A DNA stretch of 64,000 nt from Actinacidiphila rubida (GCF_900110255.1 NZ_FODD01000011.1:124001-188000); one strand, 5' to 3'; positions 26,726-36,027 are shown, counted from the stretch's first letter. Notes: generated from the letters alone by a model not told the origin. A program made the numbers and translations.

Positions 26726-27211
26726 TCACCGCCACGGTTCGGATACTGAACGCAGGATGGTCGCGGTGGCCACCGCCGCGGTGACCGCCTCGTGGCCCTT
26801 GTCCTCCGTCGAGCCGGGCAGGCCGGCCCGGTCCAGCGCCTGCTCCTCGGTGTCGCAGGTGAGCACACCGAAGCCGACGGGGACGCCGGTCTCGACGGAG
26901 ACCTGCGTCAGGCCGGCGGTGACGCCCTGCGAGACGTACTCGAAGTGCGGGGTGCCGCCGCGGATGATCACCCCGAGCGCGACGATCGCGTCGTACCCGC
27001 GGCCGGCCAGCACCTTGGCGACCACCGGGAGTTCGAAGCTGCCCGGCACCCGCAGCAGGGTCGGCTCGTCGATGCCGAGGTCGTGCAGGGCGCGCACGGC
27101 CCCGTCGACGAGGCCGTCCATGACCTCGGTGTGCCACTGTGCCGCGATGACCGCGACCCGCAGGTCCTCGCAGTTCTTCACGGTCAGCTCGGGGGCGCCC
27201 TTACCGCTCAC
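26726..27211 (-). CDS. ribH: 6,7-dimethyl-8-ribityllumazine synthase
   Basis: A 161-residue lumazine synthase that condenses the DHBP-derived C4 unit with the ribityl pyrimidine; it assembles into pentamers or icosahedral shells. Conserved elements are [25 protein letters not shown] and [20 protein letters not shown] start at 27211 gives the usual length. It is the last rib gene of the cluster, 177 bases after ribBA across an unusual repetitive spacer. Confidence 0.97.
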   Translation of the reverse strand: MSGKGAPELTVKNCEDLRVAVIAAQWHTEVMDGLVDGAVRALHDLGIDEPTLLRVPGSFELPVVAKVLAGRGYDAIVALGVIIRGGTPHFEYVSQGVTAGLTQVSVETGVPVGFGVLTCDTEEQALDRAGLPGSTEDKGHEAVTAAVATATILRSVSEPWR

Positions 27212-27280
27212 TTCTCTCCTCGGTTCCTCGTTCGGGTGGGCCGGTGCGGTCGGTGTGCCGACCGCCCGGCCCGGTGGTGA

Positions 27281-27378
27281 CGTGTGGCTGTGTCGCTGTT
27301 CTGCCGTATGGCTGTTCTGTTGTGTGGCTGTGCTGCTGTGCCGTCGCGCTGCCTTGTCGACGTGTCGCCGTGTCGACT
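27281..27378 (-). repeat. Degenerate ACAGC(C/N)-rich repeat between ribBA and ribH
   Basis: On the minus (transcribed) strand this spacer is a run of loosely repeated 9-10 base units such as ACAGCCACAC, AACAGCCATAC, AACAGCGACAC and GGCGACACGTCGAC. It is depleted in U and expected to be unstructured. It lies inside the operon, between the ribBA stop and the ribH ribosome binding site. Confidence 0.5.
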
Positions 27379-27388
27379 CGGTGACGGC

Positions 27389-28663
27389 TCAGTGATGGGC
27401 CGCGTCCAGCCACGGCAGGTCGTGGCCCATCCGGTCGCGCTTGGTGCGCAGGTACCGCAGATTGTGCTCGCCAGCGGCGACCGGCATCGGCTCGCGTCCG
27501 AGGACGTCCAGGCCGTGCCGGACCAGCGCGCCGGTCTTGTCGGGATTGTTGGTCATCAGCCGCAGCGACCGGACCCCCAGGTCGGCCAGGATGTCCGCGG
27601 CCGCGCCGTAGTCCCGGGCGTCGGCCGGCAGGCCGAGCTCCAGGTTGGCGTCGAGCGTGTCGCGGCCGCGCTCCTGCAGTTCGTACGCGCGCAGCTTGGA
27701 CATCAGCCCGATGCCGCGGCCCTCGTGGCCGCGCAGGTAGAGCACCACGCCCCGGCCGGTCTCGGCGACCCGGCGCAGCGCGGCCTGCAACTGGGGGCCG
27801 CAGTCGCAGCGCTGGGAGGCGAAGACGTCGCCGGTCAGGCACTCGGAGTGGACGCGGACCAGGACGTCCTGGCCGTCCCCGATCTCGCCGGCGACCAGGG
27901 CGATGTGCTCCACGCCGTCGGCGGTGCTGCGGTAGCCGTAGGCGTGGAAGTCGCCGAAGGCGGTGGGCAGCGCGGTGTCGGCCTCGCGGCGCACGGTCGG
28001 CTCGGCGGACCGGCGGTAGGCGATCAGGTCCTCGATGGAGATGATCGCCAGGCCGTGCTTGCGGGCGAACGGCACCAGCTCGGGGAGCCGGGCCATCGTG
28101 CCGTCCTCGAGCGCGATCTCCACGATGGCCGCGGCGGGCCGCAGTCCGGCCAGCCGGGCCAGGTCGACACCGGCCTCGGTGTGACCGGGGCGGACCAGCA
28201 CGCCGCCGGCCCGGGCCCGCAGCGGGAAGACGTGGCCGGGGCGCACGAAGTCCCCTGCCGCGGAGGCCGGTTCGGCGAGCATGCGGATGGTCCTGGCCCG
28301 GTCGGCGGCGGAGATGCCGGTGGTCACGCCGTGCTCGGCGCTCGCGTCGACCGAGACGGTGAACGCGGTGCGCATCGACTCGGTGTTGGCCTCGACCATC
28401 TGCGGCAGGTCCAGCCGGTCGAGGTCGTGGCCCTCCATCGGCACGCAGATCAGGCCGCGGCACTCGTTCATCATGAACGCGACGATCTCGGGGGTGATCT
28501 TCTCGGCGGCGACGATGATGTCGCCCTCGTTCTCGCGGTTCTCGTCGTCGACGACCACTACGGGCCGGCCGGCCGCGATGTCGGCGATGGCCCGCTCGAC
28601 GGGGTCGAGCACGAGCACGGTCTCGTCGTACCAGTCGTCCTGCAGTGCGGTCACGGCGCTCAT
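27389..28663 (-). CDS. ribBA: Bifunctional DHBP synthase / GTP cyclohydrolase II
   Basis: A 424-residue fusion making both riboflavin precursors. The N-terminal RibB domain (about 20-215) contains [10 protein letters not shown] and the RPGHTEA motif; the C-terminal RibA domain (about 225-420) contains the zinc ligands in [15 protein letters not shown] and [11 protein letters not shown]. Both catalytic halves look intact. The ATG at 28663 overlaps the ribM stop as ATGA, so translation is coupled. Confidence 0.97.
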   Translation of the reverse strand: MSAVTALQDDWYDETVLVLDPVERAIADIAAGRPVVVVDDENRENEGDIIVAAEKITPEIVAFMMNECRGLICVPMEGHDLDRLDLPQMVEANTESMRTAFTVSVDASAEHGVTTGISAADRARTIRMLAEPASAAGDFVRPGHVFPLRARAGGVLVRPGHTEAGVDLARLAGLRPAAAIVEIALEDGTMARLPELVPFARKHGLAIISIEDLIAYRRSAEPTVRREADTALPTAFGDFHAYGYRSTADGVEHIALVAGEIGDGQDVLVRVHSECLTGDVFASQRCDCGPQLQAALRRVAETGRGVVLYLRGHEGRGIGLMSKLRAYELQERGRDTLDANLELGLPADARDYGAAADILADLGVRSLRLMTNNPDKTGALVRHGLDVLGREPMPVAAGEHNLRYLRTKRDRMGHDLPWLDAAHH

Positions 28664-29337
28664 GCCGTCACTCCTTCCGCGACGGTGGTGGTGCTCGGGG
28701 TGGATCCGCGGCCGCCGGCCGCGGGAGTGCGCGTCTGCTGCCACCAGGCGTACATCCCGGCGATGACCAGGACGAAGTAGACGATGTAGACCAGCCCGGA
28801 GAAGGGCAGGCCGCTGTCGAAGTTGAGCGGCACGCCGACCAGGTCGACGGCGAGCCAGGCGAACCAGAACTCGACCCAGCCGCGCGCCTGGGCGACCATC
28901 GCGGCCAGGGTGCCGGTGAAGATGTAGGCGTCCGGCCAGGGGTTCCACGACAGCGTCGGGTAGGCCAGGAACAGCGAGGCGACGGCGACGGTGCCGAGGC
29001 CGGTGGCGGCGACCAGCACCGCCCGCTCCCGCCAGGTCGCGAACCGGATGGCGACCTTGCCGCCGCCGGCCCGTCCGCGCTGCCACTGGAACCAGCCCCA
29101 GCCGGCGACGGTGATGACCACGAACTGCTTGCCGACCCCGCCGCCCAGGTGCGCGCTCCAGAACGCGGCGACCAGCACCGCGCCGGACAGCACCTGCACC
29201 GGCCAGGTGAGCATCGCCCGGCGCCAGCCCAGGGCGAGCGCGGCAAGGCCCAGCAGGTTGCCGATCATGTCGGACCACATCACGTGCTGGCCGAAGGCGG
29301 TGAACGCCTCGCCGTTCAGCCAGTGCAGCGCGCTCAT
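28660..29337 (-). CDS. ribM: Riboflavin transporter RibM (PnuC-like)
   Basis: A 225-residue membrane protein of the PnuC superfamily with about six to seven transmembrane helices. The motif [32 protein letters not shown] is the conserved PnuC core. Genes at this position inside actinobacterial rib operons (ribM/pnuX in Corynebacterium and S. davawensis) encode facilitators for riboflavin and roseoflavin, so riboflavin import is more likely than nicotinamide riboside. It overlaps ribE upstream and ribBA downstream by four bases each. Confidence 0.88.
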   Translation of the reverse strand: MSALHWLNGEAFTAFGQHVMWSDMIGNLLGLAALALGWRRAMLTWPVQVLSGAVLVAAFWSAHLGGGVGKQFVVITVAGWGWFQWQRGRAGGGKVAIRFATWRERAVLVAATGLGTVAVASLFLAYPTLSWNPWPDAYIFTGTLAAMVAQARGWVEFWFAWLAVDLVGVPLNFDSGLPFSGLVYIVYFVLVIAGMYAWWQQTRTPAAGGRGSTPSTTTVAEGVTA

Positions 29338-29951
29338 CCGATGTCCTCCCCCGGTGCGGTGCCGCGGTCGCCGAGCATCCGCTCGACGTACTTGGCGATG
29401 ACGTCGACCTCGAGGTTGACCGGGTCGCCGGGCTGCTTGAGGCCGAGCGTGGTCAGTGCGAGGGTGGTGGGGATCAGGCTGACGGTGAACCAGTCGTCGC
29501 CCACCTCGACGACGGTGAGGCTGATCCCGTCGACGGTCACGGAGCCCTTCTCCACGACGTAGCGGGCGAGTTCGGCGGGCAGCGAGACCTTCACGATCTC
29601 CCAGTGCTCGGCGGGCGTGCGCTCCAGCACGGTGCCGGTGCCGTCCACGTGCCCCTGCACGAGGTGGCCGCCGAGCCGGCCGCCGAGCGCCATCGGGCGC
29701 TCCAGGTTGACGCGGGAGCCGGCCGCCAGCGCGCCGAGGCTCGAGCGCTTGAGGGTCTCGGCCATCACGTCGGCGGTGAACACGCCGTCGCCGAACTCCA
29801 CGACGGTCAGGCACACCCCGTTCACGGCGATGGAGTCGCCGTGCTTGGCGCCGTCGGTCACGACGGGGCCGCGGACGGTGAAACGGGAGGCGTCGCCGAG
29901 GTCCTCGACCGCGGTGATCTCGCCCAGCTCTTCGACGATTCCGGTGAACAC
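29334..29951 (-). CDS. ribE: Riboflavin synthase, alpha subunit
   Basis: A 205-residue homotrimeric enzyme that dismutates two lumazines into riboflavin. Its two homologous lumazine-binding halves are visible: [12 protein letters not shown] and [10 protein letters not shown] in the first, [13 protein letters not shown] and [10 protein letters not shown] in the second. The GTG at 29951 encodes the conserved N-terminus MFTGIVEE. The stop overlaps the ribM ATG. It follows ribD by two bases. Confidence 0.97.
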   Translation of the reverse strand: MFTGIVEELGEITAVEDLGDASRFTVRGPVVTDGAKHGDSIAVNGVCLTVVEFGDGVFTADVMAETLKRSSLGALAAGSRVNLERPMALGGRLGGHLVQGHVDGTGTVLERTPAEHWEIVKVSLPAELARYVVEKGSVTVDGISLTVVEVGDDWFTVSLIPTTLALTTLGLKQPGDPVNLEVDVIAKYVERMLGDRGTAPGEDIG

Positions 29952-29953
29952 GA

Positions 29954-31054
29954 TCAGCTCTCCTGCGGTGCGGTGGGGACGGCGGTGACGCGGAGGTCGG
30001 GTCCGAAGCGCTCGACCTCGGTCACGTCGAGCCGCAACGCCTGCGCGATGGTGGTGATTCCTGCGTCGGCGAGGGCGTGCGGGCCGGCGCCGAGCAGGGC
30101 GGGGGCGAGGTAGGCGACGACGGAGTCGACGGCCCCGGCGGCCACGAAGGCCCCGGCGAGCGTCGGCCCGCCCTCCAGCAGCACCGAGCGCACCCCGCGA
30201 GCGTGGAGCTCGGCGAGCAACGCGTCGATGTCGAGGCCGGCGGAGCCCGCGGGCCCGGCGTACGGCAGGCGCACCACGTCGACGCCGGGCAGGTGGGCGG
30301 TGTCGGCGTCCTTGCCGACCGCGACCAGGGTGGGCGCGGCCTCGTCCAGGACGGGGGCGGCCGGGGTGATCCGGGCGCGGGTGTCGACGACCACCCGCAG
30401 CGGCTGGACGGCGCCCTCGATGCCGCGGACCGCCAGGTGCGGGTCGTCCGCGACGAGCGTGCCGGAGCCGACGACCACGGCGTCCGCCTCGGCGCGCAGC
30501 CGGTGCACGTCGGCGCGGGACTCCGCGGAGCTGATCCAGCGGCTGGTGCCGTCGGCCGCGGCGATCCGGCCGTCGAGGGTGGCGGCGTACTTCCAGCGCA
30601 CGAAGGGACGGTTGCGGCGCACCGAGGTCAGCCAGGCGATGTTGACCGCCTCGGCCTCGTCGGCGAGCAGGCCGCTCTCCACGTCGATGCCGGCCGCGCG
30701 CAGCGTGGCGCCGCCGCCCGACGCGTGGGGGCTGGGGTCGGCGACCGCGAAGACCACCCGGGCCACGCCGGCCTCGATGAGCGCCTGGGCGCAGGGGCCG
30801 GTCCGGCCGGTGTGGTTGCAGGGTTCCAGGGTGACCACGGCGGTCCCGCCCCTGGCGCGGTCGCCCGCGGCGCGCAGCGCGTGCACTTCGGCGTGCGGGC
30901 AGCCGGCCCGCTGGTGCCAGCCCTCGCCGGCGACGGCACCGGCAGCGTCGAGGATCACGGCCCCGACGACGGGGTTGGGAGCGGTCGCGCCCAGCGCGCG
31001 CGCCGACAGCGCGACAGCACGACGCATCGCGTCGGTTTCCGTGGTGGTGGCCAC
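29954..31054 (-). CDS. ribD: Bifunctional pyrimidine deaminase/reductase RibD
   Basis: A 366-residue enzyme. The N-terminal cytidine-deaminase-like domain has the zinc site PHAEVHAL and LEPCNHTGRTGPC (about residues 50-85); the C-terminal reductase domain begins near RPFVRWKYAATLDGRIA. The GTG at 31054 follows AGGAGG with good spacing, and upstream in-frame codons fall in the riboswitch leader. It is the first gene of the FMN-regulated operon ribD-ribE-ribM-ribBA-ribH. Confidence 0.96.
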   Translation of the reverse strand: MATTTETDAMRRAVALSARALGATAPNPVVGAVILDAAGAVAGEGWHQRAGCPHAEVHALRAAGDRARGGTAVVTLEPCNHTGRTGPCAQALIEAGVARVVFAVADPSPHASGGGATLRAAGIDVESGLLADEAEAVNIAWLTSVRRNRPFVRWKYAATLDGRIAAADGTSRWISSAESRADVHRLRAEADAVVVGSGTLVADDPHLAVRGIEGAVQPLRVVVDTRARITPAAPVLDEAAPTLVAVGKDADTAHLPGVDVVRLPYAGPAGSAGLDIDALLAELHARGVRSVLLEGGPTLAGAFVAAGAVDSVVAYLAPALLGAGPHALADAGITTIAQALRLDVTEVERFGPDLRVTAVPTAPQES

Positions 31055-31195
31055 CGGGTCCTCCTGCCTCATCGGGCACGGACTCCGGGGCGTGGGACTC
31101 AGCGGGAAAGCCGTCCGCTCCGAGGGCGCCACGACGCCCGAGGTCCCGGGATCGGGACCGGCCGAACGGCGGCACCACCTGAGTGAACGCCCGCC

Positions 31196-31325
31196 GCGCA
31201 CTGCCTCCCATCCGGACTTTCACCGTCGGTCCAGGAATTCCACCTGGTCAACCGGCCGCTGGCTGCGGCCGGGTCGCGGACTATAACCGCCGGTTCGGAA
31301 TTACACCGACCCCGGAGTGCGCGAA
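31196..31325 (-). promoter_or_regulatory. FMN riboswitch (RFN element)
   Basis: On the minus strand the leader contains the conserved RFN blocks: GGGGTCGGTGTAATTCCGAA, GGCGGTTATAGTCCGCGACC, a GGTGGAATTCCTGGACCGAC-like block and CGGTGAAAGTCCGGATGGGA followed by GGCAGTGCGC closing the P1 stem. It ends about 140 bases before ribD. Hairpins such as GGTCCCGATCCCGGGACC (31150-31167) lie between aptamer and ribD and could serve as the expression platform. FMN binding is expected to reduce rib expression. Confidence 0.95.
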
Positions 31326-31426
31326 CGTCACTTCTGCCGTCAAGTCTGCCACGGTCCGGACCCGGCACTCCAGCCCCCTCCCGTGCCTACTGGCTCACAC
31401 CGGCGGCCGGCCGTCCCGGGCGGCGG

Positions 31427-32776
31427 TCAGGCGGGCGGCGTGAACAGGGTGTCCTGGGCGGCGTCCATCGCCGTGATGACCGCGCCGCGCAGGATGGGCG
31501 CGGCGCCGACCGCGGTGGGGTGGACGGTCGTCCGCAGCGGGGAGAGGCGGGCGAGGCGCTCGGCGACCCGGTCGGCCAGGACCCGCCCGCCCGCGAGCCC
31601 GACCTCGCCGGCCAGCACCACCCGGCCGGGGTCGACGACCGCGCAGATCGACGCGACCCCGACGGCGATGCGCGCGGCGAGCGCGTCGAGGAACGCGGCG
31701 GCGGCGCCGGGCAGGGGCTCGGTGGCGGCCGGGCCGCCCCGGGCCGCCGGACCCTCGCTCCCGGTGACCGCCGGGCCGCTCGTGCCGCCCGCGCCGTCCT
31801 TCGCGGGGGCGGCGTCAGCGGCGACGGCAGACACCGCGGCGACGGCGGACACCGCGGACCGCACGGCGCCGGCGGCGCCCGCGGCGTCCTGAGGCCCCCC
31901 CGCGGGCACGCCGTGCTCGCGGGCCAGCGCGCACACCGCGCGGCTGCCGGCCATCCCGTGGAACCCGTTGTCGCAGTCGGTGGCGGTGGGCAGCCCTCCG
32001 GTGGCGGACAGGGGCAGGAACCCGACCTCGCCCGCGCCGCCCGAAGTGCCGCGGCGCAGCCGCCCGTCGAGCATCAGGGCGGCACCGACCCCGCTGCCCA
32101 GCCACAGCAGCGCGAACGTGGCCTCGTCGCCGTCCGGTCCCGCGCCGGCACCGGCGCGCTGTTCGGCGACGGCCGCGAGGTTGACCTCGTTCTCCAGCAG
32201 CACCGGGACGCCGAGCCGCTTGCGCACCTCGTCGACCAGGTCGCCGTGCCAGGACGGCAGGGCGCCGGTCGGGCTGAGCCGGCCGGTGACCGGGTCGACC
32301 ATGCCTGGCGCACCGAACGCGACGGTGTGCAGCTCGTCCACCCCGGCCGCCCGGGCGGTGTCCTGGAGCAGGCCGACGCCGTCCTCGAGCAGGCGTGCCG
32401 GGTCGGCGTCCGGCGCGACCGGCAGTTCGCCGCGGGCCACGGTACGGCCGAGCAGGTCGGCGATCTCCACGGCGATGCTCTCCACGCGGACGTCGAGCCC
32501 GGCCACATGGGCGCGGCCGGCGACGATGCCGTAGACGCGGGCGTTGGGGCCGCGCCTGGCCGCGCCGCTCTCGCCGACCACCTCGATCAGCCCGGAGTCC
32601 TGGAGCCGCTCCACCAGATCCGCGACGCTGGGCCGGGACATGCCCGTGAGTTCCTTCAACTGCCCTGCGGTGAGCGGCCCTTCCTGCTGGAGCAGGCGCA
32701 GCGCCAGCCGGTCGTTGATGGCACGGGCGATCCGGGGCGAGGCGCCCCGCCCGGGGTGCGCGCGGGTGGCGGTCAT
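31427..32776 (-). CDS. ROK family transcriptional regulator
   Basis: A 449-residue regulator. The N-terminal winged HTH (about 15-75, GQLKELTGMSRPSVADLVERLQDSGL) is followed by a ROK sugar-kinase-like domain with GVDELHTVAFGAPGMVDP and LLWLGSGVGAALM. The usual zinc motif CxCGxxGC is not conserved (TATDCDNGFHGMAGSRAV), and an alanine/valine-rich low-complexity insertion follows at about 305-355, so it is not expected to be a kinase. Divergently placed from an MFS transporter gene with a shared operator; it most likely controls that gene and responds to a sugar or derivative. Confidence 0.88.
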   Translation of the reverse strand: MTATRAHPGRGASPRIARAINDRLALRLLQQEGPLTAGQLKELTGMSRPSVADLVERLQDSGLIEVVGESGAARRGPNARVYGIVAGRAHVAGLDVRVESIAVEIADLLGRTVARGELPVAPDADPARLLEDGVGLLQDTARAAGVDELHTVAFGAPGMVDPVTGRLSPTGALPSWHGDLVDEVRKRLGVPVLLENEVNLAAVAEQRAGAGAGPDGDEATFALLWLGSGVGAALMLDGRLRRGTSGGAGEVGFLPLSATGGLPTATDCDNGFHGMAGSRAVCALAREHGVPAGGPQDAAGAAGAVRSAVSAVAAVSAVAADAAPAKDGAGGTSGPAVTGSEGPAARGGPAATEPLPGAAAAFLDALAARIAVGVASICAVVDPGRVVLAGEVGLAGGRVLADRVAERLARLSPLRTTVHPTAVGAAPILRGAVITAMDAAQDTLFTPPA

Positions 32777-32856
32777 GCGGGCGATCCTTCCAGACGGCCC
32801 TGCCCGGGGTTCACGTCCCGGTTCCGCTGCCGGCGCCGCGGACCGCCGCAAAATCC

Positions 32857-32887
32857 TTAACTTTCAGGCAGGCTTCCTGATAGTTTA
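32857..32887. promoter_or_regulatory. Inverted-repeat operator between ROK regulator and MFS gene
   Basis: TTAACTTTCAGG (32857-32868) and CCTGATAGTTTA (32876-32887) form an inverted repeat with 10 of 12 positions complementary and a 7-base centre. It is the most AT-rich part of the intergenic region and ends 5 bases before the MFS start. The pattern AACTNTCAGG...CCTGANAGTT resembles operators associated with ROK regulators of sugar genes in Streptomyces. Confidence 0.7.
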
Positions 32888-32892
32888 CCCGC

Positions 32893-34143
32893 ATGCAGAG
32901 CTCCGACGCCGTCGACCGCGCTCCGGGCGCCGTCCGCCGGGCGCATCTCACGATCGCCACAGCCTTCGCCGTGCACGGCGCGGTGAGCGGCACGTTCGCC
33001 ACCCGCATCCCCTGGATCAAGGATCAACTGCACCTGAGCGCTGGCGAGTTGGGCCTGGCGCTGGTCTGTCCGGCGGTCGGCTCGTCACTGCTGATGCCGC
33101 TGGCCGGGCGCCTGATGCACAAGCTGGGCTCGCGCGCCGCGCTGCGCCTGCTGCTCGGCCTGTGGTGTGCCGCGCTGGCACTGCCCGCCCTGGCCCCCGG
33201 ACTGCCGTGGCTGTGCGTGGCGCTGCTGGTCTTCGGCGCCAGCGCGGGCACCGCGGACGTGGTGATGAACGCGCTGGGCGTGGAGGTCGAGGAACGCAAG
33301 GGCAAGTCGATCATGTCGGGCCTGCACGGGATGTGGAGCGTGGGCACGCTCGTCGGCGCGGCCATCGGCGTGCCCGCCGCGCACGCGGGCCTGGACGCCC
33401 GGATCCATCTGGGCGTGATGGCCGCCGTGCTCACCACCGTCGCGCTGCTGGTGGGCGGGCGCGCGCCGGACGTGCGGCCGGCGCCGGACGAGGAGGCCCC
33501 GCCGCGGTTCGCGCTGCCACCGCGCTCGGCCCTGGTGATCGGGGCGATCGGGTTCTGCGGGGTCTTCGCGGAGGGCGGCAGCTCCGACTGGTGCGCGGTC
33601 TACCTGCGCGACATCGCGCACGCCTCCCCCGCGATAGCGGCCCTGGCCTACACGGCGTTCTCCTGCACGATGGCCATCACGCGGCTGCTCGGCGACTTCG
33701 CGGTACGGCAGCTCGGCGCGGTGACGGCGCTGCGTTCGGGCGGCGTGATCGCCACCACCGGCGGTCTCCTGGTGGTGCTGGCGCGCAGCCCGGCACCGGC
33801 CATCGCCGGCTTCGCGCTGCTGGGCGTGGGCATCTCGGTGGTGGTGCCGCTGTGCTTCGCTGCCGCGGGGCGGCGCGGCCCGGTGCCGAGCCAGGCGATC
33901 GCCGGCGTGGCGACCGTGACGTACACCTCCGGTCTGGTCGCGCCGGCCGCCATCGGCGCGATCGCCGGGGCGAGTTCGCTGACCGTCTCGTTCGTCCTCG
34001 TCACGGTGCTGACACTGGGGCTGGTGCTGGGCGCCGGCGTGGTCGGACCCGGGCGGGGTTCGCGGGTCGCGGCCGAGAGCGGGGGCGGCGGCGGACGCCG
34101 TGCCACGGCCGATGGGGCGGCGCCCGCGGCACGGGTGGAGTGA
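32893..34143 (+). CDS. MFS transporter
   Basis: A 416-residue permease with twelve predicted transmembrane helices in two halves separated by a polar loop around PDVRPAPDEEAPPRFALPP (about 190-210). The sequence resembles the FucP/YbjJ-type group of actinobacterial MFS proteins, which includes sugar and drug permeases; the substrate is unknown. The glycine-rich C-terminal tail is cytoplasmic. Divergent from the ROK regulator and probably repressed by it through the operator just upstream. Confidence 0.87.
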   Translation: MQSSDAVDRAPGAVRRAHLTIATAFAVHGAVSGTFATRIPWIKDQLHLSAGELGLALVCPAVGSSLLMPLAGRLMHKLGSRAALRLLLGLWCAALALPALAPGLPWLCVALLVFGASAGTADVVMNALGVEVEERKGKSIMSGLHGMWSVGTLVGAAIGVPAAHAGLDARIHLGVMAAVLTTVALLVGGRAPDVRPAPDEEAPPRFALPPRSALVIGAIGFCGVFAEGGSSDWCAVYLRDIAHASPAIAALAYTAFSCTMAITRLLGDFAVRQLGAVTALRSGGVIATTGGLLVVLARSPAPAIAGFALLGVGISVVVPLCFAAAGRRGPVPSQAIAGVATVTYTSGLVAPAAIGAIAGASSLTVSFVLVTVLTLGLVLGAGVVGPGRGSRVAAESGGGGGRRATADGAAPAARVE

Positions 34144-34150
34144 CAGGCCC

Positions 34151-34190
34151 CGGGTCCCGGCTCGGTTGTGGGAGGCCGAGCCGGGACCCG
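34151..34190. terminator. Bidirectional terminator, 15-bp perfect stem
   Basis: 34151-34165 pairs perfectly with 34176-34190 around a 10-base loop, directly after the MFS stop and about 59 bases after the stop of the converging alginate lyase gene. Confidence 0.75.
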
Positions 34191-34248
34191 GTTCAGCACG
34201 CTGGCCACGCCGCTCGGGTTCCCGAACCGGGCGGCCGGCGGCCGGCGT

Positions 34249-35544
34249 TCAGCCGGAGATGGGGTCCAGCTGCTCGGTGGCCGGGCGCAGCGGCCACAGG
34301 TCCCCGCCGGGCGGCGCCTGGAGCAGCGGGACCGCGCCCCGGGCCCTGGGGTCGCCGGCGTCGGCCGCGGCCCTGACCACGTCACTGGCCGCGAAGCGCT
34401 GGAACTCCAGCTCCGGATAGGGCCACGCGGCGGCGCCGGTGGCCGCGGGGAGCAGGAAGTCGACGGCGTCGAGGACCGTCGCGCCCGCGGGATTGCGGTA
34501 GTTCCACACGTCCACGCCTACGTGCCGGCCGATCTGGGCCAGCCGCGTCAGCGCCACCAGGTCGAACGTCGAGTAGTGGAAGCTGCGGGTGCGCGCCAGC
34601 TCCTGCGGCAGCCCGCCGTCCCCGGCCACCTGGGAGTCGATCCGCCGCGTCTCCGCGGACAGGACGGTCTGCCGGGCCAGGTCCCGGTGGCCGGTGGCGA
34701 GTTGGAGCGCGGCGAGCTGCATGTCGAAGAACGTGCCGTGGTTGTTGTCGGCGTCGGCCTCGCCGGCCGCGAAGCTCCCGCCGAGCCACGTGGTGAAGGC
34801 CGTGTACCAGTCCTGCATGCCCCGGTGGTCGGCACGGGTCCAGCCCGGTGCGCCGATGTCGAGGATCGCGGTCGCGTCGAGGACGTCGGTGAACTGCTGG
34901 GAGAAGTCGATGATGCCGATCGCCCGGCCGTCGGTCCTGCAGGGGATGATCTGGCCGTGGTCCAGGTTGGGGTTCATCCGCGTCGCCGGGTCGGTGAACC
35001 AGGTCCGCAGGATCTGGGCGGCGTGCTCGGCGTAGGCCGCCCGGCCCGTGTAGTACCAGGCCAGCGTGAGGGAGTAGACGGCGTTGAACATCCGGCCGCG
35101 GCCGTCGTGGTCGGTGATGGTGTCGACGTCGGGGTTGCGCACCCCGTCCTTCTGCACGTACGGGCAGCCCCAGGGGTTGTCCGCGGTCTTCGGCTGGGTG
35201 GGCCACCAGTACGGGGCCTGGCTGAGGTAGTCGTGCCGGTCGCCGCCGGGCGGGGTCTGCGGCTTGGACGTCACGGTCCACGGGCCCTGGGTGAGCCAGC
35301 CGTCGGCCTGGGCGGTGAGCTGGGCGAGCACGCCGGTCAGCGCACGGTCCCCGCGGTGCAGCGCGACGCTCGCCCGCTGCAGCCGGGTCCCGTCGAGCAC
35401 CACCGTGTGCGGGGCGGGGCGGACCGGCGGGCGCCCGCCGTCGTGCCGGCCGGCGACGCCGGCCGCTCCCGCCGGGGAGTTCGACAGCAGCACCGCGGCC
35501 AGTGTGCCGCAGGCCGCCAGCAGTGCGGTGAGCCCTCTCCTCAT
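34249..35544 (-). CDS. Secreted alginate lyase family protein
   Basis: A 431-residue exported protein. A Sec signal peptide (RRGLTALLAACGTLAAVLLSNSPAGAAG) precedes an alpha-helical alginate lyase/heparinase-N-like toroid (Pfam Alginate_lyase). Characteristic segments are YLSQAPYWWPTQPKTADNPW, TWFTDPATRMNPNLDHGQ, ADADNNHGTFFDMQL with the NNHG catalytic-region motif, and ARTRSFHYSTFDLVAL. The true substrate may be a uronic-acid polysaccharide. The ATG at 35544 has GGGAG six bases upstream; an ATG seven codons earlier lacks a binding site. A palindrome sits just before the start. Confidence 0.87.
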   Translation of the reverse strand: MRRGLTALLAACGTLAAVLLSNSPAGAAGVAGRHDGGRPPVRPAPHTVVLDGTRLQRASVALHRGDRALTGVLAQLTAQADGWLTQGPWTVTSKPQTPPGGDRHDYLSQAPYWWPTQPKTADNPWGCPYVQKDGVRNPDVDTITDHDGRGRMFNAVYSLTLAWYYTGRAAYAEHAAQILRTWFTDPATRMNPNLDHGQIIPCRTDGRAIGIIDFSQQFTDVLDATAILDIGAPGWTRADHRGMQDWYTAFTTWLGGSFAAGEADADNNHGTFFDMQLAALQLATGHRDLARQTVLSAETRRIDSQVAGDGGLPQELARTRSFHYSTFDLVALTRLAQIGRHVGVDVWNYRNPAGATVLDAVDFLLPAATGAAAWPYPELEFQRFAASDVVRAAADAGDPRARGAVPLLQAPPGGDLWPLRPATEQLDPISG

Positions 35545-35570
35545 CACGCGCTCCCATCGAGTCAAGGATA

Positions 35571-35583
35571 TGAACAGTGTTCA
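35571..35583. promoter_or_regulatory. Palindromic operator TGAACAGTGTTCA
   Basis: A 13-base perfect palindrome, 27 bases upstream of the alginate lyase start. TGAACA-type half-sites are known for several regulator families, including IclR/KdgR-like ones. No candidate regulator is adjacent on this side. Confidence 0.5.
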
Positions 35584-35998
35584 GTACTTCGACCGGATGG
35601 AGCGTAGAGTTCCCCGGCACGACGGGCAATGGTCCGGACGCGGGCAATCGCCACCCAGCAGCAACCAGGGACGGCGCTTGGGAGTCGGCGAAGGGACGGA
35701 CGGGCCGCCGGACGCCGTCCGTTCAGCAGGTTGGACGCACCGTGAGTCCGCGCGCGCGACAGGGCCGGCAGTGGCCGCAAAAGGAGACCTCCCGGCGGCC
35801 GAGGGCACGCAACAGGAGGTCAGGGGTCCGGCGGGCGCGCACGGGGGAATCGAGCCCGCCGGACCGTGACTCAACGGTAGCGGCCCGCCCGGGGCTGGTG
35901 GGCGCCTGAGGCACCAATTCATGCCGCGCATATACGCCATGGCGGGGGCGCGCCGCCATCAGCCTTACGGGGTAGGGGTGTTGGCGACGCGGGGGTCT
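35584..35998. other. Gene-free region with an isolated 12-bp hairpin
   Basis: Besides the alginate lyase promoter region, this 415-base stretch contains a 12-bp perfect inverted repeat (35825-35836 with 35854-35865, 17-base loop) that is not next to any gene end. No reading frame here looks protein-like. Confidence 0.5.
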
Positions 35999-36027
35999 CG
36001 CCGGGGCCCGTCCGGGCACCCCCGGCG
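35999..36027 (-). terminator. Terminator after the XRE regulator gene
   Basis: 8-bp stem CGCCGGGG (35999-36006) with CCCCGGCG (36020-36027), directly adjoining the stop codon. Confidence 0.45.

Noticed and set aside
35841..35890. tRNA-like fragment (CTCGATTC and CTCAACGGTAGCGG)
   Set aside because: The arms do not pair into a cloverleaf; the first part belongs to a 12-bp hairpin loop.
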